In this document: piece after piece, positions 1-12,084 of the stretch
Layout of the letters: every line of letters starts with the position of its first letter
Numbering within the stretch: the first letter of the stretch is position 1
Source of the DNA: Agrocybe praecox
Taxonomy: Eukaryota > Basidiomycota > Agaricomycetes > Agaricales > Agrocybaceae
Assembly (NCBI GenBank): GCA_964017145.1
Contig: OZ024851.1
Location: 1,116,001-1,180,000, forward strand
Length of the DNA: 64,000 bases
Reading direction: 5' to 3'
Program-made: the position numbers and the translations under genes
The notes under the pieces: model-generated
The model's input: the letters and a program-made list of their open reading frames with translations, nothing else
The model's database searches: none
What the model was told of the DNA's origin: nothing

Positions 1-607
1 GACCCCTCCATTTGAAACCTCCGGGCGACACTGCTTGGAAAAAGACGATTTTCATCGTGCGTAGGACAATAATTGTGTACCTGTCGTTGATTTCCATCCC
101 TTTTAACATCACTGCACGTATCGTTTTGTTTGTTGGTTTTGGCGTTGGTTTAACTTGGTCATGTACCCCCGGGAGCTCTGGATAATAATACATGGTAGGC
201 TTATGTACTTCCTTTCATTCACTGATAATGGCATGTCACTCACATGATTTGTCTTTTGCCTGTATTGTAGAGAAAAGAGAAAGACTTGCGGGTTCTTCGT
301 TTAACCGAGGGACGCAGGGTTGCCCACGGAAAGCCAATCTACCGACATGGTTCTGATAGATTCTGGTCCCATAGATTGGACCATTGAATTAAAAGCGGAC
401 ATGTCAACGAATCAGATCGATCAACGTCAGGACAGTTGGAACAACACTGAGCCCTACGAGCGCTTATTCGACCTCTTTGCATCCAGCACGCTTATTTAAT
501 GGGTTTTTCCGAACGTGTGATTCACGGCACACCGGAATACCTTATGTTAGACTCCGTCTTCACCATGCTGTGAACACGCATGGACGTAGATAAATATAGC
601 AAAAACA
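1..607. other. Intergenic, no gene seen
   Basis: No open frame of note and no recognisable motif. The last 100 bases would be the promoter and 5' leader of the membrane-protein gene that follows, whose ATG has an A at -3 and a G at +4. Confidence 0.5.
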
Positions 608-2364
608 ATGGGGCATTTGTATGCTAAAGTGACTGACTTCTCTTCTGTTTCTCCACATCATAGCAAAGGTCGTACATCTGTCGGGATGTTGATTCTGGCT
701 TTTATTCTTTACTACGTCTCGTCGTATAGTTCTGGGAACACCTCTCCTGTCAGCAAAATCCTCGATACGACCCCGCCCCCTCCCGGAGACGGACTTGAAC
801 TTTCTTGTTTTTGTCCTCGCAAGCGTCTAGAAATTGTTTGGTCTTGCATTGCTACTATTCTCACCTCGTCATGGGTTTCCGTCCATCCTAACATACCTCA
901 ACCGCATGATTCCAAATTACGGAGAACATTTCGTCGAGTCGAACTGATGTTCTGGGCTATCATTACGCCAGAGCTCATAATATACTGGGCGATACGGCAG
1001 TGGTATGGAGCTCGGCAGATGGAAAGGGAGGTTTCAGGTGAGTTACTAAAATAAATAAATCCGTTATTAGATCTTTACTTTAGACTCTTTTTTTGATATA
1101 TTTAGACTACATGAACAAGAAACAAGCAAAGAATCTCGGACGAGAGCCTTATCCACTACATCAATCTGACCACCAGGATACGATTGAACTTGGTGAGGCC
1201 GCAATCCCGAACAGCACACCTGGAGCGACCAATGCACATTGCACTCATGGATCCACTCCAAACGCTCTTGGTGGCAAACCTATCAATGGACCTTATTTCA
1301 AAGGGACGCGAACACATGGTTTCTTCCTCCAGATGGGTGGTTTTATATTACGCAGAAACGGGCAGGAAAAACGCGTACTCGACTGGAATCACCTTATGGG
1401 ACACTATGAGGCCGGACAAATAGACCTTTCAGACGTCACGGAGGCCCGCATCAACGACCACAGCAAAGCAGATGGGCTCGCAAAAAGCTTAGCTCTTCTG
1501 CAAAGCAGTTGGTTTATCATTCAATGCATCGCTCGTTTCTCGGACAAGAATCTCGTACTCACCGAACTTGAGTTGGTCACAGCAGCCCTCGCGGTCCTCA
1601 GTCTCGTCATGTATATTCTGTGGTGGAATAAACCTTTCAACGTGGAGATTCCAATTGTTATCACCATCTCTGGCCCCCAGACTAGCCCTGTGTTCGACGA
1701 CTCCAAGCAGAGATATCAAGAGAGTATTGGAAATGAAGGTAAACTTATATTCTGTCTGTCAAAAACGGATCCCTAACACAAAACCGAAGGAAGATCGAAC
1801 TTCATGGACCTGAAAAATGTGCTCTGGATTCTCAAGCGTATGGTCCAACGTATTTTTGACATAGAGCTTGACTATAACTATGTCAATACCTCCAAACCAA
1901 ACACAGACAACCACCAAACAGCGACTATGAAGGTTTCACCCTTCTATTCCGTTGCAGCTAAATCTATTCTTGAATTATATCAAATGTTCTGGGCAAGTTT
2001 ATCCATAGCCGCCCTGTTTGGGACTATCCACTGTGTCGGATGGTCCACAAAAATCCTCTTTTCATCACGCACCGCATCTTTTTTATGGAGATTTTCATCC
2101 ATAATTATCACGGGTAGTCCCTTGATCTGGAGTCTGGATTTAGTTTTTGACTATGCCTATGACAATTCTCCGGGTAGGGGCCTTTCGAAGCAGGTTTATG
2201 CCGTCCTGTGGAAGGCACTTGCAATTCCGACAATCATCACTGTTCCGTTATACGTCATTTCCAGATTCATCCTTCTTACTCTAGCTTTTGACGAACTACG
2301 AAACCTTCCTCCAGGCGCACTGGCTCCAATCCAGTGGGCCAATATCGTTCCCTTTATTCATTAG
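608..2364 (+). CDS. Multi-pass membrane protein A, Agaricomycete-specific family of unknown function
   Basis: Three exons close in one frame: 608-1037, 1106-1738 and 1790-2364, about 545 aa. Both introns are phase 1 and GT-AG. Seen directly: an N-terminal hydrophobic stretch; a conserved block around WVSVHPN and MFWAIITPE with membrane character; a soluble block beginning HGFFLQMGGF and running to DHSKADGLAKS; and further membrane segments in the last exon, ending in a WANxVPFIH tail. No catalytic motif was recognised. A paralogue at 20062-21667 has the same three-exon layout, intron phases and tail. An alternative start at 686 (MLILAFIL) would match the paralogue's N-terminus better. I know proteins of this type only as hypothetical membrane proteins abundant in mushroom genomes, so no function is proposed. 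Confidence 0.85.
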
Positions 2365-4027
2365 CCCGGCACTGTTCATGCACAAACATTGATAACGCTT
2401 CACTTTATTTCAAGATTTCTACAAGTAGCATGACATGCTCTGCACAGCAGGAAAAATTGCAGAAAACACTTGTATCGATACACTGATACAAAATACTATT
2501 TAACAACTATTTATACGTAAGCGTCTGTTTTCTTCGGTTTCACCTTTTTTCCCGTTACATGCCGAGATATATCTTCCCTTAATTTCCCTTGCTGTCCACC
2601 AGGGGCCTCCCCTTTCTTTCTTGTCTTGCCTCTTCTTCTCGCTGCTTGTGCTATATCACTATTTTTCAAACAATTTTTTCTTCTTATTACTTAGGAGTGG
2701 ATTTTTGTGGCTTCAGCTGTGTTAAAATGACCGGGTCTTCGAGGTCACTCGGGTTGTAGTAGGGACCCTCGCAATCAAGCGAGGTTTGCATTTCACGTAG
2801 GTACACTATAAATACAAAATATGTAGCTACAATAGCCTACAAAGTAATAAGGAGAAAATAAAATAAACAAGGGATAGTGGCATATAACATGCCAAATGTC
2901 AATATAAGAATGAAATGCAGATTATCTCCTCGAGATAAATCTGCGGCTATCAAGTGACCACTTCGTGGTGCGCTTGTATTTACCCCGATTATTCCAACAA
3001 GCTGGTCGACACTCGTGGTTCTCAAACGCCTGCACATTGTAAGGCTGGCGCCTCACAGGCCTGTTTGCGCATGTTGACGACGCGCATATATACTTTCTTT
3101 CTCTCTTTAGCTTACGCTCACCTTCTGTGATTTTCTTTCTGTACTCAACACGACGCATCTTGGTCCTGTTCTCTTTGGTTCTTCCTCATTTGAGTGTTTT
3201 CCGCCTGTCGAAAGACAGCGGTTTTCCACACATTTCAATTTTGTGGGGTGAACCGACCCGCTTCATGGCCTCCTGTTCCATTCGGACTATTTTTTGACTC
3301 CGAATATTGTTGCACGCTCCCTCATTTATCTTCTATTTTTGAGAAAAGCCGACCGGCGTAGATGAAAATGTTATCTATGCATGCCTTACATCGAATTGGA
3401 CGCTTCGAGTCATCTTGGATTTCACGCTTGCCGAATCCAGCTTCATTTTTTTTTGTGACTTTGCGACCTGATTTTGTTTCAAAGGTGTCGTCGTTAGTGA
3501 TATAGAACGAACAGTCTCATCGCCATATCGTTTCCAGTTTCGTTCCTACAGCTGACTGTGCAGTCAACATCTTGTCTGTATTATGAAGGTCAGATGGATC
3601 GTTTCAAGACAAGAAAAGACATGTGACTTTCTTGTTCAGACAATCGCAAATTATCGATTACCACGAAAGCCAATACAATGAGGCCTCCACCGCGGGTAAA
3701 AGCGAACGTGTCGACGCTGGAAAATAAATCACTGGACAATTTTTCGACGAAAACGGCTTCTTATTGATCTCTGCGACGAAGGCAACATGGATATTGTTCG
3801 ATTACGTGGTTTTAACTGTCTATTGGGCCCAAGGTCATGCATACTACGTCGGCAGCACCATTGACTAGAGAGGGGGGGAGGGGGAGGCGTCAACAAAGAA
3901 GTTCTCAATACCATCTGACGGTCACTCCTCCTTATTGAACACCATAGGAGTATTCTTGATGAGATTGACGATGGCGACACTGCCATAACAAAAGAACGTC
4001 AACGCTCTATTTCTACTTTGCCGTAGG
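2365..4027. other. Intergenic, no gene seen
   Basis: About 1.7 kb between two convergent genes (membrane protein A and the vWA gene). Short open frames on both strands carry no recognisable domain and no consistent splicing. The sequence is mildly T-rich, with a short purine run (a g-rich tract) near 3868-3888. Nothing else is evident. Confidence 0.5.
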
Positions 4028-6700
4028 TCAACAAGCTACGTACGCGTCGTTGTAATCTGGAACACCGGCAACCTGGGCAGAGTCTGGTTGGTCTTCAGCT
4101 AGAATCTAAATAACGGGGCAATATGAATGAGATGGCGACATTGTGGGATAAAAAAACAAGAATCCCCACGAAGTAAGTGACATAGTCAGGGAAATCGTCG
4201 CGGAGATGCATGGGAGTCTGAGTTTCGACGTCCTTCAGCTTCTTGGATACATACGCCGGTTTTGCGAGCGCCAGTCCCTTGACGTTGCTCGTCGACCAGT
4301 AGAACGAGGCCTCAAGCTGGATGTTGATGTCATCGGAGGACGCGAACACATAGAAACCCTCCCTGGTGCGCTTGAGTTTCATGATGTCGTCCGTGGATCC
4401 AAGCTCAGAGGTAAAGAATTCCGTGTTGGTGTTTTCTCCATCGCTGTATACGAGTTTGATCGCCTGGTTGTATTTGGCACGAGACAACTAGAGTGAATGG
4501 GTACGTGTCAAAGCTTATTAAGAATCTGAAGTGTAGAAAATTTACTCCGGAGACGAAAGCGAACCACCCAGCGGGTATATTGATCTTAAGGGAGTTTTCA
4601 TTGGGATCTTCGCTCGATGGACGGGCGACCATCTTCTCGGGACCAACTTCCGCATTTCTAGTGATGCTAAGTTTAACAACACGGGTAGATTGCTCCTCAG
4701 TAATGGCTTCCTTGATGATCCTGACGGCGGGGGAGACAGTTCCACTGGAGAATTTTGGAAGAATGCGAGGTCCAGGAACCTAGATTCATAAGCATAAGCT
4801 ATCATTCAAAGGGGGATGAGACGACAGAATTTACCGGAATGAGACCCAAGGAAGCAGTCAAGTCGACCCAAGCTGTGAAAGCAGCAACGTTTCGTATTCC
4901 TTCTTCGTATTCCTTGTAGAAAGGTTCGATGTCCAAGCTGGTAACTGCCACAGATCTTGCAGTGAATTTTGCGTGGTACTCCGCGACAAGTGCGTCAACA
5001 GATTCCCCGCTGAAAAGGGCCCGTCGTGCGATGCTCTTTCCATAGCCGTCGACGAGTGCCTCGAGTTCAATCCTTTCGAGGGAAGAACCAATAATATAGT
5101 CCGCAAGACCATCTGCCGCTACGAGAGGGAGCATAAGACCCCCGGTGATCTTGGTGATGGATTTGTAGAAGTCGTAGGCATATGTGTACATGCTAAGAGT
5201 AGGCTCGCAGGCAATGAAGTGCTGTAAAATGATACTCAGGATGCATCATCGGGAAAGTATATAGTAGAGTAGTACGTACGATTGTGATACCCAATTCAGC
5301 CATCCGACGAGCGATGTTGATTGGGTGGGAAGATACAGAACTTTTACCGTAATCGCTAGGCTCGCCAATACCATGAGGTGCAGCGTCTGAAATGAGGATA
5401 ACCATTTTGATAGCATCGACCCTCCAGCTAGACGCGAGTGCAACATCGAGGGCAGCAGTAACATCTTCGGGGTAGTCACCACCTCCACTGGCCACGAGTG
5501 TGCTCAAATTGCTCTGCATCACCGACATGTCGCTGGTGAATCCATATGACTTGGTGATATACTCGTCGCCGACATCGCGGAAGGCTACAAGACCCACTCG
5601 AAGAGCGCCCTCTGCGAGGCCTCCAGAGGACGAGACCCTCCTGCTGATATTCAAGATACCGTCGGTGGAAGCTTTAATGTATGGCTGCTGGCTACCAGTG
5701 CAGTCCTGGACGAAAAGAATATCACTGTTTATGTCATTATGAGTATCGAAAGATAATCTATGAGGGTGGTGCTTACAGTAGAGGTCCCTTTTGGTCACTG
5801 CCGTCGCCTCCGTGTCCACTGTCGCCTCCGTTCCCGCTGGTGCCGCTGGTGCCACTGTTGCCTCCACTACCGCTGTTATTGTTATCGTCCGTATTACCAC
5901 TGTTACCGCCATCGTTCTCATCACCACTTCGCTCGTCCAAGGGCTCTCCATGATGATCTAAACCAGTTCCTTTGATCAAGTTGACGGTGCATACCCTGGA
6001 GAAAAAATGACGGAAGCCCCTCATCAAGAAACAGGGAAACTTACGCATCATTGTACAGAGGGGCATATTGAGTAACCTTCTGGTCGGCAGAATCTTGGAC
6101 GAATACGAAGAAAGTAACGTAGTCGGGATATTCATCGTGGAGATGAGCGGGAGTCTCGGCCTAGCATGGAAGAATGTGGTTAATGAAGGTATTCATTGAT
6201 CATTGTCATGAAGTATGATTCACCTGCATGATGGTCAATCCCTTGGAGGTGAACTCGCTCTTCTCGAGCAATCTGTCCTTAGTCTTCGAGTTCGTGCTGT
6301 AAAACGCGTCGAGAGTGAGAGTAATCTCTTCTGAAGACCGCAAGATGGCGTAGGAGCCTTCATGGGACCTCCTAACCTTCATGGTCTCGTTGGTCTTACC
6401 AAAGTCGCCGTTGAGGTACTCGGTGTTGGTGATGTCGCCCTCCTTGACGCGAAGTCGAATCATTTCGTTATTAGAGCTTCGGGACAACTGCAAAGGCTTC
6501 TGGCTTTAGCACGAGCTATACAGCAGCGAGAATACGATGCTGTAGAAACCTCACCCCGGTGATGTAAGTGTACCAGCCAGGGGGTACGTTGACTTGGACA
6601 TGTCCACCTACGGGTGTAGAGCAAGTTGGGTGAATTGCGCTGGACAAAGTGGTCAGCTCCAACAATGTCTGCTATTTGAACAGGTGAGGACGTACGCCAT
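4028..6700 (-). CDS. vWA-domain protein with a duplicated flanking domain
   Basis: Order from the N-terminus: domain copy 1 (around PPGWYTYITG, then LSRSSNNEM to HDEYPDYVTFF, about 6600-6060); a Gly/Ser/Asp/Asn linker (about 5950-5790); a von Willebrand A domain (about 5730-4830); then domain copy 2 (IPAGWFAFVSG, LSRAKYNQA to RDDFPDYVTYF), ending YNDAYVAC. The vWA fold shows DCTGS as the metal-site motif, then GGGDYPEDVTAALD and ISDAAPHG. These match fungal vWA proteins in which the domain binds a metal-dependent ligand; partners are unknown. The last exon is 4028-4105, with its intron at 4106-4169. This was found because a longer open frame reads through the intron and would lose the conserved YNDA ending. 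The N-terminal exon is uncertain: the ATG at 6700 is the best candidate but its splice into the LLELTTLS segment is not resolved. No kinase domain follows. Confidence 0.85.
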
Positions 6701-8192
6701 ATTTGTTCAAGTGGTTCTTGGATTGAAGAAAGAAGCGAATTTTAGAGTGTTTGCTCTGCAGACCCACTCTGAAAACTCGTCTCTCTTATAGCTTACCGCT
6801 GAGCGCTGAGCACTCGGTCCACAATAAATCGCATGTCAACTTCTAGTGGAGCTAGATGGTATCGATTGGCAGAAAACCGATCCTGACCCTGGAATGTCAG
6901 CAAGCTTCCAGATGAGCTAGCCCTAGAGTCTCTTGGAGGAAATGAAGTTGAAAGCAAAGTGTAAAGCTTGTAAAGACCTTTGTTAAGAACTCAATACGTG
7001 CCGAATCCCGATTGTCTTTGTTTATGCCTTGTTGTAGCTTTCAACTTGTTGTGGGTAGATACAAAAGGCACAACACTTACCACTGGATAAAAGGCTAGCA
7101 TTGATATTGATATCTGGGCATGGGCGGTCGCACACATTAGCGCTCTATCGTAGGAGATACGGCGGATATTTTGTAACCACATATAGATCTTCCCGAGAAC
7201 AATTCAGGCTAGCAAATGCGGGGGTGCTAGAAGAAGCAAAAGTACATGTGCATCCACAAGCTTGTTTTTAGATTATCGGGCACGATGTCGATAATGATTT
7301 TTTGTTTTTGTTTTTGTTTTTGGAGGATCATTACAGTGATTACACACCAGAGGAAGTTCATCAGCACCGCGTAGCTAAGGTTTTGCTCGGGATATTACAT
7401 ATATTCCGGCTGAAAAGGGATATGGGACTTGAGTAGACTTGCTTCAAGGCTAACTCTTCTAGGTCTGGAAGATTGGAAGATTAACAATGGACCAATGGAT
7501 ATTGATCGGTGAAAAAGCCTAATGTAGAAACTTGAGCGTCGTGTAGATTATCTACGCTTTCTGGTTAGAAAATAACTCAGAGAATAAATAGCACCGTAGC
7601 TCACACCAGCAACTTATTGCACCGGGGGTGATTCGGTCAGCTATACGGTCCACTCAGTGAAGGACGTGATTGGTACCAGAAGCAATCAGTTTGGTACGGC
7701 CGCTGTGAGGTACGGCCGCTGTGATATCATGATACTCAAATGATACTACTACCGTTCCCGATTTTTGATCATGATGAGTGCTACCAGCCGTATACTTTCC
7801 ATTCTTTCAAGTCCTTAGTAATTACCAACCTTCTTCTACATTTAGATCTGTAATCCAACTGTAACCAGTGACCACCAAGCTAGGGGACATATTTTAGGCT
7901 AAATTTCTGTCAGAGAAGTTTAGGGACATGTACCCCAATTTTTTGAGATGAACTTGAGTATGAGTTTGAAGAATGGATCCAAAAAAGCGGAATTTACCAC
8001 TACTCAGGGGTGGCCGGGAACATTTCAAAAATAACATTCAGACTCAGATTTGGGTGCCGTTCGAAATAAGCACGTGTACTCAAGCTTTATGTAATCGTTG
8101 ATTTTCCCTTCCGTTACGCACCAACTCGGCCTTGACTCGGCCTATCTTTCCTCCGCTCTTTCTTTCTTGTTGTCATTCTTACTGTTTCGGCT
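6701..8192. other. Intergenic, with short simple repeats
   Basis: No gene recognised. It holds a (TTTTG)n run near 7298-7322 and a 16-base direct duplication (ggtacggccgctgtga) near 7693-7724. The last 100 bases are pyrimidine-rich, as in many basidiomycete promoters. Confidence 0.5.
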
Positions 8193-9424
8193 GTGCGAGT
8201 CTCTCTCAAAATGACTCTTCCTTCCTGGAACATCACTTTCCGGTTCCTCCTAGGCTTATCCTGCTCGGCCCTCAGACGTCTGGGCCCCAAGGATTTCGGA
8301 GGTGATTTGTATATGATTTTACCCGCATCAGCGTATTCGGCGCATGGATTGCTAGTCCTTTTCTTTTCTTTTATCCGCCAGACCTTGCTGTGAGTTTATA
8401 TGATAACAGTCCTTTCTTCTGAAGGGGCAAACCCAGAAAAAGTCAGCTCTGCGTACGTGACGAATTCACCTATACATGGCTCTTTTCAAATTCCACGGTC
8501 TAGAAACTGTCCCAGATTTTAAAATCTTTGGCGACGTTGGGAAAGTAGATGCAGACCTCTCACCTTCTTCTTCTAAGGTGTTGTCAGCGATATGGAACAA
8601 GGAGTTTCGCCGCTATATTGTTGCCAGCTTCGTTCCTCCAGCTGCAGCACGATATGATTTTGATTTATATGCTGGACCATTGTCTCCAGTCGGGTGACGT
8701 CTGGCGAGGTCAGGAAGATTCTGATTTTGATGAAACACTTACGACACTGCATATTTCCGAATGTGCGCAGCTTGAGGGCTTGGGAGTGTCCAATAAAATC
8801 GCTTCGACAACTGGAGGCAACCTCACACAGGAGTTGATTGGCTAAGGTTACTACTACCAATATTTGCCACACTATCCAGAGTCATCGCCATAGAGATTGG
8901 TTGTTGTTGTGCTTCTAATGCAGGCCCAGGAACACGACATCTTTCTTCGCTAGTATTTGAGGCATTTTTCACAGGCGCTACTACCTGTGAAAAATTCGAT
9001 TATGGTGGTCTTTCGTAAAAGCGCGAAAAGACATACTTGGTTTGTCATCTACGATGACTCAAGACAGGTTCAGTTTTTCATTCATGCGGAAGCCATCTGG
9101 TTAGCACGACAACTGCCAGTTGATCGAAGTTCATGATTACGAGGAATCAAGAACGCAATTTGTTTACTGCGAGTGAACTTATTGCCTCATGACGTCAAAT
9201 CTATATTTTTTCTCGTTTTCCGCATCTTCAACCCCTGCTGTAATGCATGTCGATATTACTCACAAGAACGCGGCGAACGTGACTGGAAGAAGCACTGCAG
9301 CAAAGCAATCGTGCGATCCGTGGTGGGTTTATTTATGAATGCTGACGGATTTGGGTCAATTTTCCTCTCAGCTCAATTTTTGGCAAATTTTTTTGACCAG
9401 TTCGGAGAATTTGTTCTCAAGTAA
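8193..9424 (+). pseudogene. Decayed gene with a MYND-like zinc finger remnant
   Basis: Three short frames lie close together and in the same direction: 8193-8393 (hydrophobic, SALRRLGPKDFGGDLYM), 8476-8697 (FKFHGLETVPDF) and 9173-9424. The third contains CNACRYYSQERGERDWKKHC, which looks like the second half of a MYND finger (CSxC, YCSxECQxxDWxxHKxxC) with several metal ligands lost. The first two frames do not join by a plausible splice: between them the sequence stays open only after a frame change. I read this as one dead gene, possibly of the large basidiomycete MYND family, but the link between the first two pieces and the finger is inference. Confidence 0.4.
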
Positions 9425-9619
9425 TCATTCACATTAGCATTTTTTGGGAAAAGGAAAAGGTTAAGTGCACGTCGTATTGAAATGTATTGGCTATTGATTT
9501 CTATTTATCTCACAGGTCCTGAAATTTTATATCAAAAGGTGCACATATAATCTCTGAATAACGTATAAAGCAGGCTACACTTCATCAACCGAGTTTTACA
9601 AGGTCAACTTTAAACAACT

Positions 9620-11745
9620 ATGGCACGATTATCTTTTCTCGCACAGCTACTAGCAATAGTTGGTGCCAGGGCAGCTGTGACGCCCAAATGGGAACTTGTT
9701 CAGAATGGTACTAGTGGCGTCCTGGCCTTGGAAGCGATCGTCGTTTCTCCTACGCTTGCCATTCTGTTCGATAAAGCTGTCAATGACCCTTTGCAAATCG
9801 ATGGCCATTCCGCGTGGGGTGCCTTATGGAACTTCCAGACTAACACTGCACGTCCTTTGCGACTCATCACAGACAGCTTTTGTGCTTCTGGTGCATTCTT
9901 AAGTAACGGCACAATGGTCAGTTCTCTGTGGGCTACATTGCGATATTAATCTTCTTAATATCACCCTACAGGTCAGCGTAGGCGGGAATATTCCCCTGCT
10001 CGCAGCAGCTCAAGACGGTCGCATGGGGCTTCGACTCTTTGAACCTTGTGATGACCCTAATGGTGTTGGCTGCGAAATATTTGAAGATCCCGCTAACCTC
10101 CACCTCGTTGAAAATCGCTGGTACACATCGGCCGTGAGAATTTTTGATGGATCAATCGTGAGGTTTTCTTACTGGTATTTTTTCTTTTCTAACGATGCTG
10201 AATAGATGGTCGTTGGTGGCACCCATGAAGACACTCCGTTTTATAACACGGATCCTGTGAACAATATCGAGTTCTTCCCACCAAAAGATAATGGTGTGCC
10301 TCGTTCCTTGGCATTCCTGGAAAGGTCTCTTCCAGTCAATTTATTCCCAAGGTTAGTCCATATTCTTCCCACTTTTTTATTCATTTTTCTAAAATTATTA
10401 TTATTGCGTCGCAGGGTGTTCGCACTTCCTGATGGTACCGTTTTGATGATTGCAAATAATCAAACAATTATTTACGATGTCGAGAAGCATGAGGAAACCA
10501 TTCTTCCCGATATTCCAAATGGCGTACGGGTGACAAATCCATTCGACGGCACAGCGACTCTGCTTCCTCTTTCGCCACCTCTTTTCATTCCTGAGGTTCT
10601 CGTATGCGGCGGTTCTGCTTCCGATGATACAATTCCATCAGAACAGTTATCTTCCCAAGATCCAGCAACCAGCCAATGCAGTCGCATGACGTTGACTCCT
10701 GAAGGTATCAAGAAAGGCTGGGAGGTCGAACACATGCTCACTCCTAGAATGATGCCTGAGGCAATCCTCCTCCCTAATGGTCAAGTTATGATTATCAACG
10801 GCGGTAAAACTGGGTATGCGGCCGTGGCATCTGTCGCTGACCCAATTGGAAACAATTCCAATGCTGACCATCCGGTGTATGATTTTCACTCTCGTTTTTG
10901 TATTTTGACAGTCACTGACTGCGCCCGTGATTAGATTTACGCCTGAACTGTATACTCCAAGCGCGCCTCTTGGGCATCGTATTAGCAATGCAGGTCTTCC
11001 TACAAGCAAAATCGCGCGTATGTACCATTCGTCTGTTACCGTGACACCATCAGGGTAAGAATCATCGTTTCATTTATATATTGTAATAATTGTTTTGACA
11101 TATCCCGACTCAGCAACATCATGGTCGCGGGGTCAAATCCTAATGTTATGATCACGAACGGAACCGAATTTCACAGGTAAGACTTAAAGATACCTTCTTT
11201 TTGGCCCCACATTGCTCACATGGTAGGATGCATCAGTGAATTCCGTGTCGAATTCCTGAATCCTCCTTTCATGTCAATGGCACGCCCCAAGTTGACCAAA
11301 GTACCTTCAACGCTGGCATTCAATCAACATTTCACCATGGAGGTCTCAATCCCGAACACCATTAGGTCGAATTCCATTCAGGGTAATTCGCCTTTTGCTA
11401 TGTTTAAACTTCACTTGCTGACGTATAAATAAGTCGCTTTGATGGACTTGGGATTCTCGTCGCATGCCTTCCATGCTGGTCAACGATTGGTATTCATGGA
11501 TGCAGTGCTGTCACCAGACAGAAAGTCGATTTCCGTGACTACACCGCCTAATAATCGTGTTTTCCCTCCAGGTCCAGGTGAGAGAATATGGTTTCTGCCT
11601 TTTCTTCTAAATTATACCAACAACCCATTATTCAGCATTCATTTTCCTGACCATGGACGACGTAACCAGTGAAGGCATTAGGATCATGGTTGGCAACAGA
11701 CAATCGCCCCCTGTTTCTGACCAAGGAATTAAGCTTCAGATGTGA
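9620..11745 (+). CDS. Glyoxal-oxidase-type copper radical oxidase (AA5)
   Basis: Nine exons close in frame: 9620-9916, 9972-10157, 10206-10351, 10415-10874, 10912-11054, 11114-11176, 11237-11382, 11434-11577 and 11636-11745, about 564 aa. A signal peptide ([18 protein letters not shown]) indicates secretion. Glyoxal-oxidase family residues are all present: Cys88 in SFCASGAF (partner of the Cys-Tyr cofactor), Tyr in [10 protein letters not shown], Tyr-His in RMYHSSV, and the final copper His in [12 protein letters not shown]. The family oxidises aldehydes such as glyoxal and methylglyoxal to acids, reducing O2 to H2O2, which feeds extracellular peroxidases and peroxygenases. The C-terminus is a short domain with [13 protein letters not shown]. 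The gene appears intact. Substrate preference cannot be read from the sequence. Confidence 0.93.
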
Positions 11746-12084
11746 CCATAAATATAAATATATGAACGAAACTTGTACAGTACTAGGCAAATATTTATAT
11801 TTAAGTACAAGGTGTGGTTACTAAGATTGGAGGGTATTTCCTGGGTATTTCTGAGACTGAAATCTGTGGGACTGTTTGCGTGACTGTCCCCGGAACAGTT
11901 GACCTTGGTGCGTGATAGTGGCATTCGGAGCCGGCAGTGTTGCCATTGTTGACGAAGTCGTCATCACCACCGATGCTCGATTGCCCAAACACCTGTCGGT
12001 GTTAGGCATCATCAAAAGGCATGTGCACCAAGGGCTTGCCCGCAGGCTCCATCCCATTCTGAGCTCGACATTATTTTATCCCTA

